Source: Proteobacteria bacterium UBA6522 (GTDB lineage Bacteria > Pseudomonadota > Gammaproteobacteria > Steroidobacterales > Rariloculaceae). Taken from it: a stretch of 8,590 nt of DNA. The notes under the pieces are model-generated. The model was given only the letters and a program-made list of their open reading frames with translations, did no database searches and was not told where the DNA came from. The stretch covers positions 1 through 8,590 of the forward strand of contig DJLG01000139.1 in the NCBI GenBank assembly GCA_002434915.1, read 5' to 3'. The translations under genes and the position numbers were made by a program. This document shows, one piece after another, positions 1 to 6,374 of the stretch. Each line of letters begins with the position of its first letter. Position 1 is the stretch's first letter.

Positions 1-1872
1 TGTGAACTTCAGGATATGGCAATGGGATTTGGGGGTGATGTTTCCCGGTATATTGAGAAAAAAAGGGCGGTTAAGGATAAAAATCTTGGCCCGCTAGTCT
101 CTACAGATATGACACGATGTATCCATTGCACTCGTTGTGTTCGGTTTGGACAGGAAATCGCTGGAATCCAAGAATTGGGTACAACTGGTCGTAGTGAAAA
201 CATGGAGATTGGCACTTATATTGAACGTAGTGTTGATCATGAACTTTCTGGCAATATTATCGACCTTTGCCCAGTAGGAGCGCTTAATAACAAGCCTTAT
301 CGTTACAGCGCTAGGGCATGGGAGATGATGGCAAAGCCTCTTATCTCACCCCATGACTGTTCAGGTTCAAATCTTTTTGGGCATGTCTTGCGAGGGAAGC
401 TTAAGCGTGTTGTACCTCGTGAAAACGAATTAATTAATGAAACATGGATCGCTGATCGTGATCGATTCAGTTATGAGGGCGTTTATGCAGATGATCGTTT
501 GACAGTGCCAATGCTTAAGACAGAGAAGGGTTGGTCAGAGGTATCATGGGATAAAGCAATTACTCATGCATCCCGATTTATTCAAGCTAGTATTGGTGAT
601 GACGGAGATTCTCTTGGTGCGTTGATATCTCCTACCGCAACTGTTGAGGAAATGTTTCTTTTTAGTCAAATAGCACGCCATCTTGGTAGTAATAATATTG
701 ATTACCGACTTCGTGCTCGAGATTTTCGCGATCAGGATGCTGATCCATTATGGCCATCTTTAGGTATGCCAATAACTGAACTCGAGAATCTTGATGGGGT
801 TTTGATTGTTGCTTCAAATTTGCGTAGAGAGGTGCCAATGATTGCGCATCGTGTCCGTAAGGCCGCTATCAAAGGTGCATCAGTTGGTTTTGTTAATCCC
901 ACTACCTATGAATACCACTTTCCTTGTTCTGCCTATGTCGAAACACCCCTCAATATTTTGGTCAAATCTCTAGCATCAGTTTTAGCAGCTGCGCTTGAGT
1001 TGACTGATCAAGAGGCTCCGCAGGGCTTAAGCTCTATATTAGATGGTGTTGAAATTACAGACTCTGAAAGGAAGGCAGCTCGAATTTTAATTGACCGAGA
1101 TAAGACCTTATTGATTCTCGGGCAGATGGCGTTAAGACATCCTTTTTTTGCAGATATTCGTGCTATTGCAGCGGGTCTTTGTCAAATAACCAATACTACG
1201 CTTGGTTATTTGCCAGAAGGTGCGAATTCACCTGGCGCAGCTTTGGTTGGTGCGCTTCCTCATCGTGAACTAGGAGGGCAAGCCAGTGAAGTAGTTGGTT
1301 TAGATGCCCAAGGAATGCTTGCTAATCCTAGACGAAGTTACATTCTCTTTGGATTAGAACCTGAGCATGATTTGGCCGATGCAGAGCTTGCCCGGGAGGC
1401 GTTCCAGAACGCCGACACGGTTGTTTGTTTTACGCCGTATGTGACAGATGAGCTTCTTGGCTATGCGGATGTTCTTTTGCCGATTTCCACATTTGCTGAG
1501 ACAGCGGGAACATTTGTTAATGTTGAAGGAAAGTGGCAAAGCTTTGAGGCTGCTGCAAAGCCTTTCGGTGATTCGAGAGAGGGTTGGCGAGTTTTACGCG
1601 TTTTAGGTAACAACCTAAACCTTTCAGACTTTGATTATCGTAGCGCAGTTGAGGTTCTTGAGGCTCTTGAGGCTCTTATGGGGGAGGTTGGTGACCCAAT
1701 AATTGATACCCAATATAAGGGAGAGTTTGAAGCTGAAATCAAGCCTACAGAAGTTGATTTGTCTGGCCTTGATGTTCCTATGTATTCCATTGATGCAGTG
1801 GTCAGGCGAGGTGAAGCATTGCAGGAGACAGCTAAGGGAAAAAACGCTAGTAAAGTTGGAAGAGATTCTTAA
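1..1872 (+). CDS. nuoG: NADH-quinone oxidoreductase subunit G, 5'-truncated by window edge
   Basis: Peripheral-arm subunit of complex I that relays electrons from NuoF/NuoE towards NuoI. The frame is open from base 1 (C-E-L-Q-D, then the Met at 16), so the Met at 16 is internal and roughly the first 110-130 residues, with the 2Fe-2S domain, lie upstream. In the 623 visible residues, Cys1 looks like the last ligand of the His/Cys-bound N5 cluster. Cys40, Cys43, Cys46 (RCIHCTRC) and Cys90 (DLCPVGAL) fit cluster N4. The following segment reads SPHDCSGSN with one Cys (120) and then ETWIADRDRFSYEG, so the four-Cys N7 site of the E. coli form is absent. From about residue 165 onwards it is the molybdopterin-oxidoreductase-like domain, without evidence of cofactor binding, ending in ETAGTFVNVEGKWQ (about 500-515) and a family-typical tail. 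TAA stop at 1870-1872; nuoH follows after 6 nt. Identification is firm. Confidence 0.97.
   Translation, partial: CELQDMAMGFGGDVSRYIEKKRAVKDKNLGPLVSTDMTRCIHCTRCVRFGQEIAGIQELGTTGRSENMEIGTYIERSVDHELSGNIIDLCPVGALNNKPYRYSARAWEMMAKPLISPHDCSGSNLFGHVLRGKLKRVVPRENELINETWIADRDRFSYEGVYADDRLTVPMLKTEKGWSEVSWDKAITHASRFIQASIGDDGDSLGALISPTATVEEMFLFSQIARHLGSNNIDYRLRARDFRDQDADPLWPSLGMPITELENLDGVLIVASNLRREVPMIAHRVRKAAIKGASVGFVNPTTYEYHFPCSAYVETPLNILVKSLASVLAAALELTDQEAPQGLSSILDGVEITDSERKAARILIDRDKTLLILGQMALRHPFFADIRAIAAGLCQITNTTLGYLPEGANSPGAALVGALPHRELGGQASEVVGLDAQGMLANPRRSYILFGLEPEHDLADAELAREAFQNADTVVCFTPYVTDELLGYADVLLPISTFAETAGTFVNVEGKWQSFEAAAKPFGDSREGWRVLRVLGNNLNLSDFDYRSAVEVLEALEALMGEVGDPIIDTQYKGEFEAEIKPTEVDLSGLDVPMYSIDAVVRRGEALQETAKGKNASKVGRDS
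1651..1677 (+). repeat. Three imperfect 9-bp tandem units inside nuoG
   Basis: Three consecutive 9-base units, gaggttctt, gaggctctt and gaggctctt, encode E-V-L, E-A-L, E-A-L near the C-terminus of NuoG. The second and third copies are identical and the first differs by one base. Being in frame, gain or loss of a unit would only lengthen or shorten a probable surface helix. It may be simple slippage or chance; no function is implied. Confidence 0.6.
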
Positions 1873-1878
1873 GTAGAT

Positions 1879-2955
1879 ATGGCTAATATTTTTTATCAGC
1901 TTGATCAGTTGCTAGCATTTTTTGGCCTTCCTGAGCCAATTCAGTTCAGTGTTTTAACGGTAATTAAAGCAATGATTGTCTTAATACCGCTGATGGTTAC
2001 TGTTGCATATTTTACTTATGCAGAAAGGAAGTTAATCGGTTTTATTCAAAACCGACTAGGCCCTAATAGAACCGGTTGGTATGGTTTACTTCAACCTTTT
2101 GCAGACCTCATAAAAATGATGTTAAAGGAGGTTGTTTTACCTGTTAATGCCAATAAGTTTCTTTTCCTGCTGGCTCCAATACTTTCTTTAACGACTGCTT
2201 TTGCGGCATGGGCGGTAATACCTTTCAGCGAAGATTTTGTTATTGCTAATATTGATGCTGGGTTACTTTATGTTTTAGCGGTTACGTCACTGGGTGTCTA
2301 TGGGGTTGTGTTAGCGGGCTGGGCCTCTAACTCAAAGTACGCTTTCCTTGGTGCTATGCGATGCGCCGCACAGATAGTGGCTTATGAAATTGCTATGGGA
2401 TTTGCGCTAGTGGGCGTGTTGATGGCCAGCGGAAGTCTAAACCTTGGTGATATTGTTATGGCGCAATCAGGGACCAGTTTTTTAAGCTGGTTTATGTGGC
2501 CACTTTTCCCCTTGTTTTTAGTCTACTTTATTTCGGGTGTTGCTGAAACGAATCGAGCTCCGTTTGATGTGGCTGAAGGTGAATCAGAAATTGTTGCTGG
2601 ATTTCATGTTGAGTATTCAGGGATAGCTTTCGGACTGTTTTTTCTAGGCGAATACGCCAACATGATATTGATATCTGCTCTTACAGTTATATTTTTTTGT
2701 GGTGGATGGCTTTCTCCTTTTGCTGGGGTGCCATTTTTGGAAGGTAGTTTCTTGTCGGCCCCACATTTTGGCTGGTTAGCACTAAAAATGTCATTTTTTA
2801 TGTTTTGTTTTCTTTGGTTTAGAGCTACTTTTCCTCGCTATCGCTATGACCAGATTATGCGTCTTGGGTGGAAGGTGTTTATACCAATAACTATCATTTG
2901 GATTGGTGTTGAAGGCGTAATGTTTGCTGCAGAAGTCGGTCCATGGTCGGATTAA
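1879..2955 (+). CDS. nuoH: NADH-quinone oxidoreductase subunit H (quinone-tunnel membrane subunit)
   Basis: Integral membrane subunit (ND1 homologue) that forms most of the ubiquinone tunnel with NuoB and NuoD and starts the polar axis leading to the proton channels. The 358 residues match the usual length. Diagnostic motifs, in order: YAERKLIGFIQNRLGPNR (residues 47-64), LLQPFADLIKMMLKE (70-84), AETNRAPFDVAEGESE (222-237) with the acidic loop facing the quinone site, GFHVEYSG (241-248), and FRATFPRYRYDQ (314-325). Hydrophobic blocks near 25-46, 93-115, 127-147, 165-182, 203-221, 249-275, 300-315 and 333-350 fit about eight transmembrane helices. The ATG start lies 6 nt after the nuoG stop. 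The ribosome site is poor: the purine run GGAAGAGA at 1858-1865 is 13 nt away, so translation probably depends on coupling to nuoG. No key residue is missing. Confidence 0.98.
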   Translation: MANIFYQLDQLLAFFGLPEPIQFSVLTVIKAMIVLIPLMVTVAYFTYAERKLIGFIQNRLGPNRTGWYGLLQPFADLIKMMLKEVVLPVNANKFLFLLAPILSLTTAFAAWAVIPFSEDFVIANIDAGLLYVLAVTSLGVYGVVLAGWASNSKYAFLGAMRCAAQIVAYEIAMGFALVGVLMASGSLNLGDIVMAQSGTSFLSWFMWPLFPLFLVYFISGVAETNRAPFDVAEGESEIVAGFHVEYSGIAFGLFFLGEYANMILISALTVIFFCGGWLSPFAGVPFLEGSFLSAPHFGWLALKMSFFMFCFLWFRATFPRYRYDQIMRLGWKVFIPITIIWIGVEGVMFAAEVGPWSD

Positions 2956-2969
2956 ATTAGGGTTAGATA

Positions 2970-3449
2970 ATGAAGAATTTCTTCAAAACATTTTTAATGA
3001 CGGAACTTGTTAAGGGTTTAAGTCTTACTTTTAAAAACCTTTTTTCTAGAAAGGTCACTATTAGATATCCTGAGGAAAAGGCACCACAATCGCCACGATT
3101 TCGTGGTCTTCACGCTCTTAGGCGCTACCCAAGCGGAGAAGAGCGCTGTATTGCTTGTAAGTTATGTGAGGCAGTTTGCCCGGCTCTGGCAATAACTATT
3201 GAATCTGATGTAAACAAGGATGGTACTCGTAGGACTACACGCTATGACATCGACTTGTTTAAGTGTATTTATTGTGGCTTTTGTGAAGAAGCATGTCCGG
3301 TTGATGCGATTGTCGAAACTCGAATACATGAGTATCACATGGAAACTCGGGGAGAGAACATAATGAATAAGGATAAGCTCTTGGCGGTTGGTGATAGATA
3401 CGAACAAATGATTGCGGCCGATAAAGCATCAGATGCCCCTTATAGGTAA
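2970..3449 (+). CDS. nuoI: NADH-quinone oxidoreductase subunit I (8Fe-8S ferredoxin-like)
   Basis: Iron-sulfur subunit at the base of the peripheral arm. It carries clusters N6a and N6b and passes electrons from NuoG to cluster N2 in NuoB. The 159 residues match the short proteobacterial form. An amphipathic N-terminal stretch (about 1-28) would lie on the membrane. Two 4Fe-4S motifs follow: Cys60, 63, 66, 70 (CIACKLCEAVCP) and Cys99, 102, 105, 109 (CIYCGFCEEACP). In the usual ferredoxin pattern the fourth Cys of each motif ligates the other cluster. The C-terminal segment RGENIMNKDKLLAVGDRYE (127-145) is typical of the beta/gammaproteobacterial type. The ATG is 14 nt after the nuoH stop, with a short AGGG (2959-2962) 7 nt upstream as a plausible ribosome site. 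Confidence 0.98.
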   Translation: MKNFFKTFLMTELVKGLSLTFKNLFSRKVTIRYPEEKAPQSPRFRGLHALRRYPSGEERCIACKLCEAVCPALAITIESDVNKDGTRRTTRYDIDLFKCIYCGFCEEACPVDAIVETRIHEYHMETRGENIMNKDKLLAVGDRYEQMIAADKASDAPYR

Positions 3450-3484
3450 TAGAAATACTAGGTTTTTAAAAAGCAGTTTAAATA
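3450..3484 (+). other. nuoI-nuoJ spacer, longest gap in the window
   Basis: This AT-rich 35-nt spacer contains the AT palindrome tttttaaaaa (3463-3472) and an in-frame TAA (3479-3481) just before the nuoJ start. I see no GC-rich hairpin, no convincing Shine-Dalgarno sequence (the nearest purine run is aagcag at 3471-3476) and no clear -35/-10 pair. It is most simply a slightly long intra-operon gap. Confidence 0.5.
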
Positions 3485-4093
3485 GTGATTACTTCGTTCT
3501 TATTTTATACGTTCTCTTTGATTCTTGTGATCTCCGCTCTTGGAGTCATTGCAAGTCGTAATCTAGTTTACTCAGCTTTATTTTTGGTTCTGGCGTTCGT
3601 CCAAAGCGCGATGCTTTGGTTGTTGATTGAGGCTGAATTTTTAGCTGTTGTCCTCGTGCTGGTGTATGTGGGGGCAGTTATGGTTCTATTTTTGTTCGTG
3701 GTAATGATGCTTGATGTTAAATCTGAATCACTTAAAGATAATTTTAATCGTTACCTGCCCATGGGTCTATTGCTGTCATTAGTTATTGTTATAGAAATTG
3801 TTCATGTTGTTTGGTTCCGTAGTCAGGATGTGATTTCAGTTTTATTGCCACAGGCTAATCCAGAATCGTATAGCAATACTCAGGCTCTAGGAGCTCTGCT
3901 TTATACCGAGCATGTTTATGCATTTGAATTGGCCGGAGTTATTTTATTGCTTGCTATTGTTGCTGCAATTTCACTGACAATGCGTCGTAGGCCAGGATTG
4001 AAGGTGCAGGATGTGCCTGCACAGGTGAACGTTAAAAGCGAAGACAGAGTTCGTTTGGTTAAAGTCCCCTCGAACAAGGATTCTTCAAGGTAG
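3485..4093 (+). CDS. nuoJ: NADH-quinone oxidoreductase subunit J (ND6-type membrane subunit)
   Basis: Small membrane subunit (ND6 homologue) between NuoH and NuoK. Its third helix carries the conformationally mobile stretch thought to couple quinone chemistry to proton pumping. The 202 residues fit the family. Hydrophobic helices lie at about 4-22, 28-48, 53-76, 91-111 and 145-166, giving five segments. The hallmark third helix is IEAEFLAVVLVLVYVGAVMV (48-67), running on through LFLFVVMMLDV. The hydrophilic C-terminal tail (167-202), with VKSEDRVRLVKVP, resembles the beta/gammaproteobacterial form. The start is GTG: an in-frame TAA at 3479-3481, six bases upstream, leaves no other usual start codon that keeps the conserved FLFYTF N-terminus. 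No strong ribosome site is visible. nuoK begins 8 nt after the stop. Confidence 0.97.
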   Translation: MITSFLFYTFSLILVISALGVIASRNLVYSALFLVLAFVQSAMLWLLIEAEFLAVVLVLVYVGAVMVLFLFVVMMLDVKSESLKDNFNRYLPMGLLLSLVIVIEIVHVVWFRSQDVISVLLPQANPESYSNTQALGALLYTEHVYAFELAGVILLLAIVAAISLTMRRRPGLKVQDVPAQVNVKSEDRVRLVKVPSNKDSSR

Positions 4094-4101
4094 ATGTATA
4101 A

Positions 4102-4410
4102 ATGATGATTACTATTTCTCATTACCTAGTCTTGGCTGCTGTGCTTTTTAGTCTTGCAGTTGTCGGGATTTTTATAAATAGAAAAAACGTCATTTTATTG
4201 TTGATGTGTATTGAACTTATGTTGTTAGCAGTTAATTTCAATTTTATAGCTTTTTCCCGAATGCTAGGAGATGAGCTTGGCCAGGTTTTTGTCTTCTTTA
4301 TTCTTACTGTAGCAGCTTCAGAGGCCGCGATTGGCTTAGCTATTCTTGTGGTTTTATTTAGAACCAGACAAAGCATTAATGTTGATGAGCTTGGATCTTT
4401 GAAAGGCTGA
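4102..4410 (+). CDS. nuoK: NADH-quinone oxidoreductase subunit K (ND4L-type)
   Basis: Smallest membrane subunit (ND4L homologue), next to NuoJ and NuoN, forming part of the proton path near the quinone end of the membrane arm. The 102 residues form three transmembrane helices (about 5-24, 29-50, 59-87). Both conserved buried glutamates are present: Glu38 in MCIELMLLAVN and Glu74 in AASEAAIG (E36 and E72 in E. coli numbering). The C-terminus NVDELGSLKG is family-typical. Two ATGs stand side by side (4102 and 4105); the second would give the usual 101 residues. AAGG at 4087-4090 is 11 nt from the first and 14 nt from the second, so I chose the first, with little to separate them. nuoL starts one base after the stop. 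Confidence 0.97.
   Translation: MMITISHYLVLAAVLFSLAVVGIFINRKNVILLLMCIELMLLAVNFNFIAFSRMLGDELGQVFVFFILTVAASEAAIGLAILVVLFRTRQSINVDELGSLKG
4402..4406 (+). promoter_or_regulatory. Ribosome binding site of nuoL within the end of nuoK
   Basis: AAAGG ends 5 nt before the nuoL ATG and overlaps the last nuoK codons. The stop (TGA 4408-4410) and next start (ATG 4412) are one base apart. A terminating ribosome would therefore be placed to re-initiate on nuoL, which suggests translational coupling. This is inferred from position only. Confidence 0.6.
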
Positions 4411-4411
4411 G

Positions 4412-6367
4412 ATGGAAATAATCTACCTTACAATTGTTCTTGCGCCTCTTGTTGCAGCAGTATTCTCAGGCTTGCTTGGCAAGCAGATCGGACGCTCTGG
4501 TGCCCACTCTATAACTATAGCCGGGGTTTTTATTTCCTTTCTACTATCACTATACGCATTAAAAGCGATAGCTATTGATGGAGCCCCAATATTCAATGAG
4601 TCAATCTATCGTTGGGGTTCGGTAGGTGGTTTGACTATGGAAGTTGGATTCCTAGTCGATCATCTAACAGTCTTAATGATGACTGTCGTTACCTTTGTTT
4701 CCCTTGCGGTGCATATTTATACCATTGGTTATATGCATGATGATGAGGGCTACCAAAGATTTTTTAGTTATATTTCTTTGTTCACGTTTGCAATGCTCAT
4801 GCTAGTTATGTCTAACAATTTTCTACAGCTTTTTTTCGGCTGGGAAGCTGTTGGAGTTATTTCATATCTTTTGATTGGTTTCTGGTTTAAAAAAGAAACT
4901 GCAATTTCGGCTAATATGAAAGCCTTTCTTGTAAACCGTGTGGGTGATTTTGGTTTTCTGCTCGGTATAGCTGCCCTATTAATGTATGCCGGGTCCTTAG
5001 ATTACTACCAGGTTTTTAGTCTTGCAGAGGATTTGAGTGAACAGTCCATAGAACTTTTTTCTGGTATGCAGTGGTCAGTTCTTAGTGTTGCATGTATCTG
5101 TTTGTTTGTTGGTGCAATGGGAAAGTCTGCCCAGGTTCCTTTACATGTGTGGTTGCCAGATTCAATGGAAGGACCAACTCCAATATCTGCTTTAATTCAT
5201 GCCGCAACAATGGTGACAGCTGGTATTTTTATGGTAGCTCGTATGTCGCCGTTATTTGAATTCTCACAGACTGCACTAAGTTTGGTTTTAATAATTGGTG
5301 CAACTACTGCATTTTTTACTGGACTGTTGGGTGTTGTGCAGCATGATATAAAGCGTGTCGTAGCATATTCAACTCTGTCTCAGTTAGGTTATATGACCGT
5401 GGCCCTAGGCGCTTCTGCTTATGCAGCAGGAATTTTCCATTTGATGACTCATGCGTTTTTTAAAGCATTACTATTTCTTGCTGCCGGTTCCGTGATTATT
5501 GCTTTGCATCATGAGCAAGATATACGAAAAATGGGTGGGCTACGAAAATATATGCCGATCACTTATTGGACCTCATTGGTTGGCACCTTAGCGCTCGTTG
5601 GGTTTCCTGGGTTTTCAGGCTTCTTTTCGAAAGATGCCTTAATTGAGGCTGTTCACCTGTCAACGATTCCCGGATCTGGCTATGCGTATTGGTGTGTGCT
5701 TTTAAGTGTCTTCGTCACTGCTTTGTATAGTTTTCGAGTGTTTTTTCTTGTGTTTCATGGGAAGGAACGTATGGACTCTGACGTGAAAAAGCATGTGAAG
5801 GAGTCGCCAACAGTTGTGACATTACCCCTTATTTTGCTAGCTATTCCTTCCATTTTTATAGGTTGGTTAACCATTGAGCCGGTACTTTTTGGAGGTTTTT
5901 TTAATCAATCAATTTTTATATTAGAGACCCCAGGAGTGGTTGGACAATTAGGGGATAACTTTCATGGACCATTGAGTTTTATAGTGCATGCCGCTACGGC
6001 TTCAGCTGCAATTTATCTGGCAGCTGCTGGTGCTTTACTTGCTTGGTTTCTTTATTTAAAAAGGCCAGATTTGCCTCAACTCTTTAAAGAAAAACTTAAA
6101 ATTATTCACCAGGTTTTAGAGAATAAATATTATTTTGATTCCTTTAATGAGAATTTTATAGCGAAGGGTGCACGGATGACTGCAAACTCATTCTGGCGAG
6201 TTGGGGACGAGTTTTTTATAGACGGGTTGATAGTGAATGGTTCAGCACGTTTTGTCCGGTTCTTTTCTGGTGTTATGCGGTCAATCCAGTCTGGGTATCT
6301 TTATCATTATGCATTTGTCATGGTTGTTGGTTTGGCAATCATCATTGGTTTGTTAATCGTAGGTTGA
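4412..6367 (+). CDS. nuoL: NADH-quinone oxidoreductase subunit L (distal antiporter-like subunit)
   Basis: Antiporter-like proton channel subunit (ND5 homologue) at the far tip of the membrane arm, with a long lateral helix running back along NuoM and NuoN. The 651 residues are near the usual length. Key residues are present: Glu145 in FFGWEAVGVISYLLIGFW, Asp179 in NRVGDFG, Lys238 in GKSAQVPLHVWLPD, His263 in IHAATMVTAG, His343/His347/Lys351 in HLMTHAFFKALLFL, and Lys407 in GFFSKDALIE (matching E144, K229 and K399 of E. coli). The segment at about 550-600 (LENKYYFDSFNENF, FWRVGDEFFIDG) fits the lateral-helix region, and a last hydrophobic helix at 632-650 anchors it. Length, lateral helix and the Lys407 position separate it from NuoM, NuoN and MrpA-type antiporters. 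The next gene follows after 7 nt. Confidence 0.98.
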   Translation: MEIIYLTIVLAPLVAAVFSGLLGKQIGRSGAHSITIAGVFISFLLSLYALKAIAIDGAPIFNESIYRWGSVGGLTMEVGFLVDHLTVLMMTVVTFVSLAVHIYTIGYMHDDEGYQRFFSYISLFTFAMLMLVMSNNFLQLFFGWEAVGVISYLLIGFWFKKETAISANMKAFLVNRVGDFGFLLGIAALLMYAGSLDYYQVFSLAEDLSEQSIELFSGMQWSVLSVACICLFVGAMGKSAQVPLHVWLPDSMEGPTPISALIHAATMVTAGIFMVARMSPLFEFSQTALSLVLIIGATTAFFTGLLGVVQHDIKRVVAYSTLSQLGYMTVALGASAYAAGIFHLMTHAFFKALLFLAAGSVIIALHHEQDIRKMGGLRKYMPITYWTSLVGTLALVGFPGFSGFFSKDALIEAVHLSTIPGSGYAYWCVLLSVFVTALYSFRVFFLVFHGKERMDSDVKKHVKESPTVVTLPLILLAIPSIFIGWLTIEPVLFGGFFNQSIFILETPGVVGQLGDNFHGPLSFIVHAATASAAIYLAAAGALLAWFLYLKRPDLPQLFKEKLKIIHQVLENKYYFDSFNENFIAKGARMTANSFWRVGDEFFIDGLIVNGSARFVRFFSGVMRSIQSGYLYHYAFVMVVGLAIIIGLLIVG

Positions 6368-6374
6368 TAACTTT

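Noticed and set aside
16..18. ATG at 16 as the true start of nuoG
   Set aside because: The frame is open from base 1 and the upstream codons read C-E-L-Q-D, the conserved end of the N5 ligand motif, so the protein clearly continues upstream.
9..215. Open frame on the - strand (68 codons) opposite the start of nuoG
   Set aside because: It lies wholly opposite conserved nuoG coding sequence, has no recognisable motif, and its composition reflects the reverse of the NuoG codons.
1354..1539. Open frame on the - strand (61 codons) within nuoG
   Set aside because: It is antisense to conserved NuoG residues with no recognisable domain or independent signals; its cysteines (KCSRCLSKC) are a by-product of the opposite strand.
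3162..3407. Open frame on the - strand (81 codons) within nuoI
   Set aside because: It is opposite the two iron-sulfur motifs of nuoI, and its sequence has no family resemblance.
3463..3472. AT palindrome tttttaaaaa as a terminator or operator
   Set aside because: It has no GC-rich stem and no trailing T-run, and termination between nuoI and nuoJ would break an operon that must make all subunits.
3916..4376. Two - strand open frames opposite nuoJ and nuoK (3916-4122 and 4122-4376)
   Set aside because: Both are complements of conserved membrane-protein coding sequence. No ribosome site or recognisable product is visible.
5891..5895. GGAGG inside nuoL as an internal ribosome site
   Set aside because: It encodes the Gly494-Gly495 pair in a loop, and no start codon at suitable spacing opens a meaningful frame.
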